From Chelatococcus reniformis (GTDB lineage: Bacteria > Pseudomonadota > Alphaproteobacteria > Rhizobiales > Beijerinckiaceae): DNA of 64,000 nucleotides. Below are positions 51,072 through 60,601 of the stretch, one piece after another. The notes beneath the pieces are model-generated. The model did not search any database. It saw only the letters and a list, made by a program, of their open reading frames with translations, and was not told where the DNA came from. A program made the position numbers and the translations under genes. Location: the NCBI RefSeq assembly GCF_014640075.1, contig NZ_BMGG01000009.1, positions 365,469 to 429,468 of the forward strand, read 5' to 3'. How positions within the stretch are numbered: position 1 is the first letter of the stretch; each line of letters opens with the position of its first letter.

Positions 51072-51452
51072 TCAGGCGATCCGCTCGGCCCACTGCGCGC
51101 GAGACTGCCCCGGCTCGAACGGGTCGCCGAAATACTGGGTCTCGTGGGCGACCTTCCCGTCGAGGAACTCCATGATGCTGACGGTGTACGACGGCCGCCC
51201 ATCGTAGGTGAGGACAAATTCGGTGATCCAGAGGTCGCCCCCGCCCGTCATCCGCCGCACGGTGAAGTGTTTGCGGTTTGGTTGCGCCGCGCGAGACGAC
51301 TGGATGTTGCGCCGACCGCGGATGCGTTCGCCGGATTGCGGATAGTCGAGCACTGCGTCCTCACGATAAATGTCATGCTCCGCTTCGAAGTCGCTCGCAT
51401 CGGAGGCGGCCCAGTGACGATCCAGAGCCCGTCTCATCTCTCCGTCTTCCAT
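51072..51452 (-). CDS. SnoaL/NTF2-like family protein
   Basis: A 126-residue protein with the cone-shaped NTF2-like fold pattern: RHWAASDASDFEAEHDIYRE, AVLDYPQSGERIRGRRNI and a C-terminal sheet ending HETQYFGDPFEPGQSRAQWA. Members are small cyclases, isomerases or binding proteins with no predictable substrate. Only three bases separate it from the downstream glycosylase gene, so the two are probably co-transcribed. Confidence 0.85.
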   Translation of the reverse strand: MEDGEMRRALDRHWAASDASDFEAEHDIYREDAVLDYPQSGERIRGRRNIQSSRAAQPNRKHFTVRRMTGGGDLWITEFVLTYDGRPSYTVSIMEFLDGKVAHETQYFGDPFEPGQSRAQWAERIA

Positions 51453-51513
51453 TCTTAACCTCCTCGGCCGCCGCCGATCACCATCTCTACCCTCGTGGCA
51501 CGCGCCGTGCGGT

Positions 51514-53277
51514 TCAAAGATCGATCACGATATCGGCCTGGGGTTGAGAGCAGCAGATCAGGACGTTGCCGGCAGCCGGCGGATCAACCGGCTCGAGCCG
51601 ATAGCCGATCGCCCCGGAGACGAGCGCTGTTTCGCAATTGTGGCAGACCCCGCTGCGGCACGACCACCGCACGGGAACGTCGCATGCCTCGGCCAGCTCC
51701 AGCAGGCTTTGGTACGACGGGTCCCATCGCACATTGAGGCCGCTGCGCGCGAAGGACACCAGCGGTCCCGAGCCGGCGGTGGCCGTCGGCAGATGCGGGC
51801 GCCTGCCAGGAGCGACGGCAATGCCGGGCGTCAGCGACGGACCGGTCCCAAAATTTTCGCTATGGATGCGGCCGGCCGCCACCCCCCAGCCGGCGAGGCC
51901 GGCCGACATGTCAGCCATGAACGCTGCCGGCCCACACAGATAGAAATCGGCATCGCGGGGCAGGCCCAGTTCCGCCAGTGCGGGAGCAATGAGGCGGCCG
52001 GGTGCGTCGAAGTCCACGCCAGGCCGGTCGCCGGCACCGGGCGCGCTATAGCGGATGTGGCTGTGCGCATGCGGCAGCGCCTTCAATACCGTCCGCACCT
52101 CGTCGGCAAACGCATGCTCCTCGCGGTCGCGCGCACCATGCAGCCACCAGATCTCTCGGCGTGACTTTGCGGCAGCCAGCGTCAGCAGCATGGCCAGGAC
52201 GGGCGTGGCGCCGATGCCAGCGCTCAGAAGGACGATCGGTCCGTCCCCCGGCTGCAAGGTAAAGCTGCCGCGCGGCGCCGCCATCTCGACGATGTCGCCG
52301 ACCCGGACCCCGTCGGCAACGTAGGCCCCCGCCGCACCGCCTTTGTTGCGTTTGACGCTGATGCGGTAGCGCGCTTCGGTTGGCCCGCCCGAGAGCGAAT
52401 AGCTGCGCAGCAGAGGCGATGCGTCCGGCGCCGGCCGCAGGCGGAGCACCGCAAATTGTCCCGGTCGCCCGGCCGCGAGGGGACGGCCATCGGCCGGCTC
52501 GAGCGCGAGCGAGGTGACGTCGTTGCTCTCGCGGACCTTGCCGGTTACCCGCATCGGGCGAAACCCCGCCCAGGCCGGCGCTCGGCCGGTGGCCTCGTCA
52601 CCTGCGGCATCGCCCGTCGCCGCGCTTTCGTTGCGCGGCTGTTCCAGCAACGCCGCGAACGAACTGCGCCAGCCGACGCTCAATGCAGGGATACGCAGCG
52701 CCCGCTCCAGCCGGTCGGTGCAACGCCCGGGCTTGTAGAGAAGCGCGTTCACCTCGGCGACGGTCATGGCCTCAGGGCCCCGCGTGAGGCGCACGATCTC
52801 GTCGCCCGCTTCAACCTCGCCCTCCGCGATGACGCGAAAATAGAAACCGGGCCGGTCATGGGAGACGAGCAGCGCGGGCATTTGCGGCTCGTTCATGCGG
52901 ATGCCGAGCCGGTAGCAGGTCACGCGCGGCTGTGTGACCTCGAACACGGCGTTGCCGACGCGGTAACGATCGCCGATGCAGACCTGATCGTCGCCCAAGC
53001 CTTGGACAGTAAAGTTCTCGCCGAATTGGCCGCAGGTGAGATCGGCTCGACCGAGTTGGCTTTCCCAGTAGCGGTAGGATTCGCGCTGATAGACGAACAC
53101 CGCCCGGTGCTCGCCGCCATGCCCGGCGAGATCGCCTTGACCGTCGCCGTCGACGTTGAGGCGCCGCACCATGCGCCGGCCCTGCACCGGCGCCTTCCAG
53201 ATCGCGGTGCGGACGGTCCGCCCCTGCCAGGCGACGTCGCGCGGGAGGCCTACATTCAAGGACAACAGGCGCGCCAT
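51514..53277 (-). CDS. MOSC domain fused to ferredoxin-type reductase and [2Fe-2S] ferredoxin
   Basis: A 587-residue fusion. Residues 1-220 are a YiiM-like MOSC domain (GHGGEHRAVFVYQRESYRYW, GQFGENFTVQGL, and the conserved Cys in TQPRVTCYRLGIRM) with its C-terminal helical part. Residues about 240-470 are a flavin/NAD(P)H reductase: RSYSLSGG for FAD, LLSAGIGATPVLAML for the nucleotide, FYLCGPAAFM. The last 90 residues are a plant-type ferredoxin with SCRSGVCHNC and a distal Cys in LICCSQP. MOSC proteins act in molybdenum-dependent reductions of N-hydroxylated compounds, so this may be self-sufficient in electron supply. The ATG at 53277 begins the MOSC fold. Confidence 0.9.
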   Translation of the reverse strand: MARLLSLNVGLPRDVAWQGRTVRTAIWKAPVQGRRMVRRLNVDGDGQGDLAGHGGEHRAVFVYQRESYRYWESQLGRADLTCGQFGENFTVQGLGDDQVCIGDRYRVGNAVFEVTQPRVTCYRLGIRMNEPQMPALLVSHDRPGFYFRVIAEGEVEAGDEIVRLTRGPEAMTVAEVNALLYKPGRCTDRLERALRIPALSVGWRSSFAALLEQPRNESAATGDAAGDEATGRAPAWAGFRPMRVTGKVRESNDVTSLALEPADGRPLAAGRPGQFAVLRLRPAPDASPLLRSYSLSGGPTEARYRISVKRNKGGAAGAYVADGVRVGDIVEMAAPRGSFTLQPGDGPIVLLSAGIGATPVLAMLLTLAAAKSRREIWWLHGARDREEHAFADEVRTVLKALPHAHSHIRYSAPGAGDRPGVDFDAPGRLIAPALAELGLPRDADFYLCGPAAFMADMSAGLAGWGVAAGRIHSENFGTGPSLTPGIAVAPGRRPHLPTATAGSGPLVSFARSGLNVRWDPSYQSLLELAEACDVPVRWSCRSGVCHNCETALVSGAIGYRLEPVDPPAAGNVLICCSQPQADIVIDL

Positions 53278-53445
53278 CACGTTACCCCAGGACGATGGAC
53301 GCCATGCACCGTCGTCGGCGCCGATCACCGCGGCATGCTAGCCCGCCTTGGAGACCAAGGTCGAGCCGCATGCGCCTGCGCCCTGCCGGTGGCACGTCAA
53401 GACCATGGGGATGACCGGGGCAAGCCCGACCGGAAATCCTGCCGC

Positions 53446-55758
53446 TCAGAGCAGCTTGTCCAAGGTGATCGGCAGCTCGCGCACCCGCTTGCCGGTGGCG
53501 TTGAAGACGGCGTTGGCGACCGCCGCGGCGACGCCGGTAATGCCGATCTCGCCGATGCCGCGGGCGCCGAGCGGCGAGCGCGGGTCGGGGATGCCGGTCC
53601 ACATCACGTCGATCTCTGGCACGTCGAGGTGGGCCGGCACGTGATAGTCGGCGAGGGTGGCGTTCATGATGCGGCCGCTGCGCTCGTCGAACAGCGTCTC
53701 CTCGGTGAGCGCCAGGCCCAGGCCCATGATCATGCCGCCCCGGAACTGGCTGGCGGCGGTCATCGGGTTGAGGATCGTGCCGCAGTCGAACGAGCCGAGC
53801 AGCCGGTCCACACGGACTTCCCCGGTGACGCCGCTGACGCGCAGGGCGCAGAAGATCGCCGAGGAGCTGTGCATGGCGAACTTCAGAAACTCGAGCGGCA
53901 TGCTGCCCGCCGCCGTGACGCTCACGGTCTCGCGCCCGGCGCGGGCCAGGATCGAGCGGAAGGTCTCGTGCCGCGCGGGCGCCGCGATGCCGGCGATGCC
54001 CGCGTCGGCAAAGCGCACCTCGCCGGCGCGCAGGCCGGCGAGTGGGGTGTCGTTGCCGGCGAGGCGCAGCAGCTCGCCGATGAGCTTGTCCGCCGCCGCC
54101 GCCATGGCGCCGGCGATCGAGGCCGTCTGGCAGGAGCCGCCGGCCATGGGCGCGGCGGGCAGGGCGGAATCGCCCATTTCGAAGGTGATGGCGTCGATCG
54201 GCAGCCCGAGCCGGTCGGCGGCATGCTGCACTTGGACGGTCGCCGTACCCATGCCCATCTCCTGGGCCGAGCAGGAGACTGTGGCCGTGCCGTCGGCATG
54301 AAGCGTGAGGCGCACGTTGGCGCCCGGCATGCGCGCATAGGGGAAGCTGCCGGTGGCGCAGCCCAGGCCGATCAGCCACTCGCCCTCGCGCCGGGTGCCG
54401 GGCTCGGCCTTGCGCCGTTCCCAGCCGAAGCGCCCGGCGCCGTCGCGGTACGCCTGCCCCAATGCGTGCTGCGAGAAGGGCGCGCCGGAGATCGGATGGC
54501 GCTCGGGCAGATTGCGCAGGCGCAGCTCGATCGGGTCGACGCCCATGGCATGCGCCAGCTCGTCCACCGCGCTCTCGAGCGCGAAGGTGCCGATCGCTTC
54601 GCCGGGGGCGCGCATGAAGGTGTTGGGCACGATGTCGAGGTCGATATGGCGCTGGACGATCTCGACGCTCCTGGCGCGGTAGAGCGAGCGCGTGCCCATG
54701 GTGTATTGCTCGGGGCATGCTCCATAGGGCGGCATGACCGAGTAGCCGGTGTGCACCAGCGCGGTGAACTGACCTTGCGCATCCGCGGCGATGGCGACGC
54801 GCTGCTCGGTCGGGCTCCGCCCGCCGATGATGCGATAGACGCCCTCGCGGCTCAGCGCCAGGCGCACCGGCCGGCCGGCGAGCCTGGCCGCGGCGATGGC
54901 GAGGATCTGGTGGTCCCACAGCCCCTTGCCGCCGAAGCCGCCGCCGACGAAGGGCGAGAGCACCCGCACGTCGTCCTTCTTGAGGCCGAAGAGCTTGGCG
55001 AGGGCGGCGGCGCTGGCGGCGACCATTTGGGTCGCGTCGTGCACCAGGAGCTGCTCGCCCTGCCAGGCGACGGTGAGGGCGTGAAGCTCGATGGCGTTGT
55101 GGTTCTGGCCCGGAGTCCGATAGAGATAGTCGACCCGGTAGGGAGCGCTCGCCAGCTCGCGCTCGGCGTTGCCGATGGAGACGTGGTTCTTGTCGATGAG
55201 GATCGACGCGGGTGTGCGCGCGCCGGCCTTGGCCTCCGCAAAGCGGGTCCTGGCGGTCTCCGCCGCATAGTCGAGCTCGATCAGCCCCGCGGCATGGTCC
55301 GCCTGCTCCTGGGTGTCGGCGAGGACGAGCGCGACCACCTGCCCGTTATAGCGGATCTCGCCGTCCTGCATGATCGGCAGGCTGCTGTTGCCGACGGCGG
55401 TGAGGTCGGAGACGCCGATGAGGGGCAGGGTGCCCAGGCGCGGCATGTTGCGGTGGGTCATCACCAGGGTGACGCCGGGCGCCGCCTCGGCGGCAGCGGT
55501 GTCGAGCCGCGTGATCCGCCCCCGCGTCACCGGGCTGTGCACCAGGGTCGCGTAGACGAGCCGATCCATGGCGACCTCGGCGGCGAAACGCGCCTCGCCG
55601 GCCACCTTCTGCGGCCCGTCCAGGCGCGAGGCCTGCCGTCCGATCGCCGCCCGCCGCTCGATCAGCGGGTCGGGCGTGCCGCCGGGCAGCCATTGCGCCG
55701 GCACCCAGCCGAGCGCGGTCCTGACCGAGCCGACGACGACATTCTGGACCCTGCTCAT
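53446..55758 (-). CDS. molybdenum hydroxylase, molybdopterin-binding large subunit
   Basis: A 770-residue xanthine dehydrogenase-family catalytic subunit. Molybdopterin segments include SPFVGGGFGGKGLWDHQILA, FMRAPGEAIGTFALESAVDE, AQEMGMG and the catalytic Glu in ARGIGEIGITGVAAAVANA. The closest layout is the periplasmic aldehyde oxidoreductase PaoC or a related aldehyde or heterocycle oxidase; substrate not determinable. The ATG at 55758 overlaps the stop of the FAD subunit. No maturation chaperone (PaoD/XdhC type) is present in the window. Confidence 0.9.
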   Translation of the reverse strand: MSRVQNVVVGSVRTALGWVPAQWLPGGTPDPLIERRAAIGRQASRLDGPQKVAGEARFAAEVAMDRLVYATLVHSPVTRGRITRLDTAAAEAAPGVTLVMTHRNMPRLGTLPLIGVSDLTAVGNSSLPIMQDGEIRYNGQVVALVLADTQEQADHAAGLIELDYAAETARTRFAEAKAGARTPASILIDKNHVSIGNAERELASAPYRVDYLYRTPGQNHNAIELHALTVAWQGEQLLVHDATQMVAASAAALAKLFGLKKDDVRVLSPFVGGGFGGKGLWDHQILAIAAARLAGRPVRLALSREGVYRIIGGRSPTEQRVAIAADAQGQFTALVHTGYSVMPPYGACPEQYTMGTRSLYRARSVEIVQRHIDLDIVPNTFMRAPGEAIGTFALESAVDELAHAMGVDPIELRLRNLPERHPISGAPFSQHALGQAYRDGAGRFGWERRKAEPGTRREGEWLIGLGCATGSFPYARMPGANVRLTLHADGTATVSCSAQEMGMGTATVQVQHAADRLGLPIDAITFEMGDSALPAAPMAGGSCQTASIAGAMAAAADKLIGELLRLAGNDTPLAGLRAGEVRFADAGIAGIAAPARHETFRSILARAGRETVSVTAAGSMPLEFLKFAMHSSSAIFCALRVSGVTGEVRVDRLLGSFDCGTILNPMTAASQFRGGMIMGLGLALTEETLFDERSGRIMNATLADYHVPAHLDVPEIDVMWTGIPDPRSPLGARGIGEIGITGVAAAVANAVFNATGKRVRELPITLDKLL

Positions 55759-56741
55759 CGGGAAACTCCGGCCAGCTCGGCAAGGATGGCGCTCAGGCTG
55801 CGCTTCGCCAGCTCGCGCTTGAAGGCATTTCCGGCCAGCGGCTCGGCGTGCGCCAGCTCGGCTGCGGCCGCGGCTTCGAACGCCGCACTCGTCGCCGGCC
55901 CGCCGCGCAGCAGCGCTTCGGCCTGGAGAGCCCGCCACGGCTTGGGGGCGACGCCGCCGAAAGCGATCCGGATGTCGGCGATCCGCTCCTTGTCGAGGGT
56001 CAATCCGGCGGCGACGGAGACCAGCGCAAAGGCGAAACTCGCGCGGTCGCGGACCTTGCGATAGGTCGAGCGGCCGGCGAAGGGCGAGGCCGGGACTTCG
56101 ACGGCGACGATCACCTCGCCCGGCGCCAGCGCCGTCTCGATTTCCGGCGTATCGCCCGGCAGGCGATGGAACTCGCCGATGGGAATGGTCCGCGCGCCGC
56201 CCGGCCCATCCACGCGGATGCGGGCGTCGAGGGCGGCCAGCGCCACGCACATGTCCGACGGGTGTGTGGCGATGCAGGCCGACGACGCGCCGAGGATCGC
56301 ATGGTAGCGGTTGAAGCCGCCGATGGCGTCGCAGCCGCTGCCCGGCGCGCGCTTGTTGCAACGTGAGCCGGCGACGTCGTTGAAATAGACGCAGCGCGTG
56401 CGCTGCATCAGATTGCCGGCGACGGTCGCCATGTTGCGGATCTGCGCCGAGGCGCCCGACAGGATCGCCCGCGACAGTATGGGATAGCGCACCCGCACCA
56501 GCGGGTGCGCCGCAACCGCACTGTTGCGCGCCGCCGCGCCGATGACGAGGCCGCCATCGGCCGCTTCCTCGATCGTGGCGGGCAGCGCCGTCACGTCGAT
56601 GAGCAGGGACGGCCGTTCGACGCCCTTGCGCATGAGATCGACGAGGTTGGTGCCGCCGCCAAGGAGGCGGTGCCCGTCGCCGGCTAACATCGGGGGGATG
56701 GCACCGAGGGACGAGGCGCGAACATAGCCGACCGGGATCAT
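55755..56741 (-). CDS. molybdenum hydroxylase, FAD-binding medium subunit
   Basis: A 328-residue FAD subunit. The FAD motif is LLGGGTNLVDLMRKGVERP near residue 27, and SGASAQIRNMATVAGNLMQR follows. A cysteine cluster (RTRCVYFNDVAGSRCNKR, then APGSGCDA) matches the extra [4Fe-4S] site of PaoB-type subunits. Start and stop both overlap neighbouring genes by four bases (ATGA), giving strict co-translation of the three subunits. Confidence 0.92.
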   Translation of the reverse strand: MIPVGYVRASSLGAIPPMLAGDGHRLLGGGTNLVDLMRKGVERPSLLIDVTALPATIEEAADGGLVIGAAARNSAVAAHPLVRVRYPILSRAILSGASAQIRNMATVAGNLMQRTRCVYFNDVAGSRCNKRAPGSGCDAIGGFNRYHAILGASSACIATHPSDMCVALAALDARIRVDGPGGARTIPIGEFHRLPGDTPEIETALAPGEVIVAVEVPASPFAGRSTYRKVRDRASFAFALVSVAAGLTLDKERIADIRIAFGGVAPKPWRALQAEALLRGGPATSAAFEAAAAAELAHAEPLAGNAFKRELAKRSLSAILAELAGVSR

Positions 56742-57244
56742 GCTGCGTGCTCCGCCGCGACCTCGAGGATGGCATCGACGATGCCGTTGTGGGCGCCGCA
56801 GCGGCACAAATTGCCGCTCATACGCTCGCGCACCTCGTCGCGCGACAGCAGAACCGGCGCGGCGGTCAGGTCGGCGGTGAGGTAGCTCGGCATGCCCGCC
56901 TCCGCCTCGCGCAGCATGGCGGCGGCGGCGCAGATCTGCCCGGGGGTGCAGTAGCCGCATTGGAAGCCGTCATGCTTGATGAAGGCCGCCTGCAGGGGAT
57001 GGGGGCTTTCGGCGCTGCCGAGCCCCTCGATGGTCGTCACCGACCGACCGTCCGCCTGAACGGCGAGGGTCAGGCAGGAGAGCACGCGCTCGCCGTCGAC
57101 CAGCACTGTGCAGGCGCCGCAGGCGCCCTGGTTGCAGCCGACCTTGGTGCCCGTGAGATGCAGTTGTTCGCGCAAAAGGTCGAGCAGGGAGACGCGCGCG
57201 TCTCCCGGAGCCGCGACGGCCGCGCCGTTGATCATGATCGCCAT
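56738..57244 (-). CDS. molybdenum hydroxylase, [2Fe-2S] small subunit
   Basis: A 168-residue iron-sulfur subunit with two [2Fe-2S] clusters: the ferredoxin-type set in GCNQGACGACTVLVDGERVL plus a downstream Cys, and the four-helix set in FQCGYCTPGQI and GNLCRCGAHNGI. It passes electrons from the molybdenum centre to FAD. No Tat signal is visible, so the complex is probably cytoplasmic, unlike E. coli PaoABC. It is the first gene of the operon; the ATG at 57244 is preferred over an ATG three codons later. Confidence 0.93.
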   Translation of the reverse strand: MAIMINGAAVAAPGDARVSLLDLLREQLHLTGTKVGCNQGACGACTVLVDGERVLSCLTLAVQADGRSVTTIEGLGSAESPHPLQAAFIKHDGFQCGYCTPGQICAAAAMLREAEAGMPSYLTADLTAAPVLLSRDEVRERMSGNLCRCGAHNGIVDAILEVAAEHAA

Positions 57245-57316
57245 GGCAGTCCCTCCGGTGCAAACGCCGACCATGCGGCCAAGTTCACTCGGGAGATATG
57301 ACGAAGATCGTACTAT

Positions 57317-57748
57317 TCAATCCTCGTGATAAACGATTTTCGTGATCATTCCGACGAAGGCGTCGCGCTCGGTCGGCGACAGCCGGCTCAGCATCATCCG
57401 ATACATGGCACGATACGCGGCCGTCAGCTCGGCGACCAGCGTCTCGCCATCGCCCGTGAGGCGCAGCGCAACGGCGCGGCGGTCGCCCTCGACGCGGTCC
57501 CGCGCCAGGAGCCCCCGCTTGGCCAGGCGATCGGTGGCCGACGAGACCGTCGTCGTCGCCACCCCGAGAAAGCGCGCCACGTCGGTCGGCCCGCAGCCCG
57601 GATGGTTGGCCACGAACAGCAGCGTCTGCTTGTCGAGCTCGTTGAGCGGCCGCTCGGGGCCAGCCGATTCCGCCAGCTTGTAGCGGCGCGCGAAGGTCTC
57701 GAACGCGGCGCCAAGCTTGGCGAGCTGGTCATCCGTGGGCTCGGTCAT
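57317..57748 (-). CDS. MarR family transcriptional regulator
   Basis: A 143-residue winged-helix protein: GCGPTDVARFLGVATTTVSS and RLAKRGLLARDRVEGDRRAV are the recognition helix and wing. It reads in the same direction as the molybdenum hydroxylase operon and lies 72 bases upstream, so it may regulate that operon or be its first gene. No clear operator was seen. Confidence 0.9.
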   Translation of the reverse strand: MTEPTDDQLAKLGAAFETFARRYKLAESAGPERPLNELDKQTLLFVANHPGCGPTDVARFLGVATTTVSSATDRLAKRGLLARDRVEGDRRAVALRLTGDGETLVAELTAAYRAMYRMMLSRLSPTERDAFVGMITKIVYHED

Positions 57749-57828
57749 GGTCGATCGGCATAGCGCGCCGCGACGGCCGAGGCCAGACGGCGCCTGTGCA
57801 CACCGCCCCGGCTTTCACCGGATGCCGG

Positions 57829-59892
57829 TCAGGCCTTCGCTTCGACCTCCAGGCCCGTCCAACGGGCGGCGAAGGCCAGGAGATCCGTCAACTCGGCGAT
57901 GATCTTGTCGGTCGGCTTGCCCGCGCCATGGCCGGCCCGGCTCTCGATGCGCACCAGGTGCGGCCGCGGCCCGACATCCGCGGCCTGGACGGCGGCGATG
58001 TATTTGAAGGTGTGGCCCGGAACCACCCGATCGTCCGTGTCGGCGGTGGTGGCGAGGATCGCAGGATAGTCCTGGCCCGGCCGGATGTTGTGATAGGGCG
58101 AGTAGGTGAGCAGGTTGCCCACGTCGGCTTCATTCGCCGGATCGCCATAGTCGGACGTCCAGAGCTGCCCGCCGGTGAACCGGTTGAAGCGCAGCATGTC
58201 CATCACGCCGACCCCGGGCAGCGCCGCGGCGAAGAGATCGGGCCGCTGGTTGACCACGGCGCCGACGAGCAGGCCGCCGTTGGATTCGCCCTGGATCGCC
58301 AGGCCATCCGGCCTGGTGACGCCTTCCGCCTTGAGGAACTCGCCGGCGGCGATGAAATCGTCGAAGACGTTCTGCTTGTTCTGCAAGCGGCCGGCGTCGT
58401 GCCACTCCCGCCCGTATTCGCCGCCGCCACGGAGGTTGGCTATGGCCAGCACGCCGCCCTGCTCGATCCAGGCGACCTGCGCCGGCGAATAGAAGGGAAA
58501 CAGGCTGATGGAGAAGCCGCCGTAGCCGTAGAGCAGGGTCGGCGCGGGGCCGGTCACGTCCCTGCGCCGCACGATGAACATCGGCACCGCCGTTCCGTCC
58601 TTCGATGGGTAGAAGCGCTGATCGACGATGAGCGCATCGAGGTCGACGTTCACGCGGGGCGCGGCCCAGATGCTGCTTTCGCCGGTGGCGAGATCATGGC
58701 GATAGACGGTGGTCGGCGCATTGAAGCTGGTGAAGACGTAGAACATCTCGTCATCGTCCGGGTCCCCCCGCAGGCCGCCGGCGGCGCCGATGCCGGGCAA
58801 TTCGATCGCGCCGGCGGGCGTCCCGTCGCGCTCAAAGCGCTGCAGATCAGTCTTGGCATCGAGGAGATAGGCCAGGACCAGTTCGCCGCCGAGGAGCTTG
58901 CCCTGGTTGAGGACACCTTCTTGCTCGGCGACCACGTCCGTGAAGGCCGGCGCCTCGCCGGCGAGATCGAGAGCCACGATCTTGCCGCGGCCGGCGTCCC
59001 GATCGGTGATCAGGAAGAGGGTCTCGTCGGTGTTTCCCAAGAGCGCCCATTGATTGTCGAAATTCTCGATAAGCGCGCGCGGCGCCCAGTCCTGGCTGGC
59101 GAGATCGACGAGGCTCAAGGCATTCTGCGTGGCGCCGGGGGTCGAGTAGATCAGCGCGTAGCGCCCATCGTCGGTGACCTCGACGACGTGCAGCAGGCCG
59201 AGGTGATCCGGTGTCGCGTGGACGAGCCGGTCCTCGGCCTGCGCCGTGCCGAGCGCGTGGAAATAGACCGCGTGGCCGGAGATGCCCGCGGTCGATGCCG
59301 CGCCCGGCTGACGCGCGGGAAAGCGCGAATAGAAGAAGCCGGAGCCATCCTTGACCCAGGATATGCCGGTGAAGCGCGCCCATTCCACGCGGTCGTCGAG
59401 CACCGTGCCGCTCTCGACGTGGAGGACGCGGATGGTGCGCCAGTCGGTGCCGCCCTCCTGCACCGCATAGGCCACATGCGTGCCGTCCTTCGAGGCCGCC
59501 CATTCGGCGAGCGCAGTGGCGCCATCCGCCGACCAGGCATTGGGGTCGATGAGGACACGATCCTCCCCGTCCACGCCTTCGCGGACGAAGAGAATGGGCT
59601 GGTTCTTCAAGCCCGGGTTGCGGGCGTGGAAAAGGCGCGTGCCGCGCTTGTGCGGGGCCGTGACCTGTTCGTGGTCGAAGAGCGCCGTCAGCCGGTTCCG
59701 GAGCACCTCCCGCCCGGGCAGCGTGGCGAGATAATCCGCCGTGACGGTGTTCTGGGCTGCGACCCAGGCCGCGACGTCCGCATCGCGCGCCGCGTCGCTC
59801 TCGAGCCAGCGGTAGGGATCGGCAACCGTCATGCCGAAATAGGCGTCCACCACGTCGACGCGGCGAGTTTTGGGGTACGCGAGGGCGGGCAT
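57829..59892 (-). CDS. prolyl oligopeptidase family serine peptidase (S9A)
   Basis: A 687-residue protein with the standard length and order of prolyl endopeptidases. The N-terminal region has VVDAYFGMTVADPYRWLES, a seven-bladed propeller follows, and the alpha/beta-hydrolase domain carries Ser537 in QGESNGGLLVGA, the Asp in ADTDDRVVPGH and the His in SRAGHGAGKPT. It cleaves short peptides after proline. No signal peptide is evident, so it is likely cytoplasmic. The TetR gene lies 38 bases upstream on the same strand. Confidence 0.93.
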   Translation of the reverse strand: MPALAYPKTRRVDVVDAYFGMTVADPYRWLESDAARDADVAAWVAAQNTVTADYLATLPGREVLRNRLTALFDHEQVTAPHKRGTRLFHARNPGLKNQPILFVREGVDGEDRVLIDPNAWSADGATALAEWAASKDGTHVAYAVQEGGTDWRTIRVLHVESGTVLDDRVEWARFTGISWVKDGSGFFYSRFPARQPGAASTAGISGHAVYFHALGTAQAEDRLVHATPDHLGLLHVVEVTDDGRYALIYSTPGATQNALSLVDLASQDWAPRALIENFDNQWALLGNTDETLFLITDRDAGRGKIVALDLAGEAPAFTDVVAEQEGVLNQGKLLGGELVLAYLLDAKTDLQRFERDGTPAGAIELPGIGAAGGLRGDPDDDEMFYVFTSFNAPTTVYRHDLATGESSIWAAPRVNVDLDALIVDQRFYPSKDGTAVPMFIVRRRDVTGPAPTLLYGYGGFSISLFPFYSPAQVAWIEQGGVLAIANLRGGGEYGREWHDAGRLQNKQNVFDDFIAAGEFLKAEGVTRPDGLAIQGESNGGLLVGAVVNQRPDLFAAALPGVGVMDMLRFNRFTGGQLWTSDYGDPANEADVGNLLTYSPYHNIRPGQDYPAILATTADTDDRVVPGHTFKYIAAVQAADVGPRPHLVRIESRAGHGAGKPTDKIIAELTDLLAFAARWTGLEVEAKA

Positions 59893-59930
59893 GGGTCTCT
59901 CCGGGAGCGATCGGCGGAAGCGAAGCGCGA

Positions 59931-60572
59931 CTACGCGCCAAAAATGCGCGGCACGACGGGGTCGCAGAACGGCAACGGGCTGGCCGCGCGGATCGCCTGC
60001 GCCAGCCGCTCGACGACCTCCGCGGTGGTGAATGTCTGGCCATGGCTGACGGCTGCCATGCTGATGGTCTCGTCGATCACCCGGATGGCGGCGGCGACCG
60101 TCGCGGCGCAGAGCTTGACGTCGAAGTCGCCCGGCGAGCGGTCGAGGCGGTTGGCGACGATGCCGATCAGGTCCTGCTCGCCCTGGTGGCAGGCCATCAG
60201 CCAGGCGGTGCGCAGCGCCGGCTCCCTGGGCAGGAGCGCGATCAGCCGCACAATGAGAACGCCATCGGCGATGTCCTGCGGCGCCTGGCGGTCGAGCGCG
60301 AAGCAGGCGCCGAGATGGGCCTCGATCGTCGTGTCTCGGGGCCATTCCCGCAACTGGGCGCTGAAGCGCCGCGCCGAGCGCGCGAGCAGCGGTTCGACGC
60401 AGCTCTCCTTGGAGCGGAAGTAGCGCCACACGGTCCGCGTCGAGACGCCGGCGGCGGCGGCGATGTCGTCGCCGCTCGTCCCGGCGACGCCCCGGTCCAC
60501 AAACAGCTTCGCCGCATGCCGGGACACGGCGAGCCGCGCGTCGTCTCGTTCGATGGAGTGTCTGCTGGTCAC
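59931..60572 (-). CDS. TetR family transcriptional regulator
   Basis: A 213-residue TetR protein. The helix-turn-helix is KLFVDRGVAGTSGDDIAAAA followed by GVSTRTVWRYFRSKESCVEP. The apparent GTG start at 60572 lies inside a perfect palindrome and has no Shine-Dalgarno sequence, so the mRNA may be leaderless or the start slightly downstream. It probably represses itself and the prolyl oligopeptidase gene that follows on the same strand. Confidence 0.9.
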   Translation of the reverse strand: MTSRHSIERDDARLAVSRHAAKLFVDRGVAGTSGDDIAAAAGVSTRTVWRYFRSKESCVEPLLARSARRFSAQLREWPRDTTIEAHLGACFALDRQAPQDIADGVLIVRLIALLPREPALRTAWLMACHQGEQDLIGIVANRLDRSPGDFDVKLCAATVAAAIRVIDETISMAAVSHGQTFTTAEVVERLAQAIRAASPLPFCDPVVPRIFGA

Positions 60573-60601
60573 TAAATGACATATTAGATGTCATTTAGTG
60601 A
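60569..60601. promoter_or_regulatory. perfect palindromic TetR operator
   Basis: TCACTAAATGACAT at 60569-60582 is repeated exactly as its reverse complement ATGTCATTTAGTGA at 60588-60601, with five bases (ATTAG) between. It covers the start of the TetR gene. A site this perfect and AT-rich in GC-rich DNA is almost certainly the operator of the adjacent repressor. Confidence 0.8.

Noticed and set aside
53396..53440. Another copy of the dispersed palindrome (GACCGGGGCAAGCCCGACCG)
   Set aside because: Only the core GGGGCAAGCCC is shared and the outer arms are missing. It may be a worn copy but is too weak to list.
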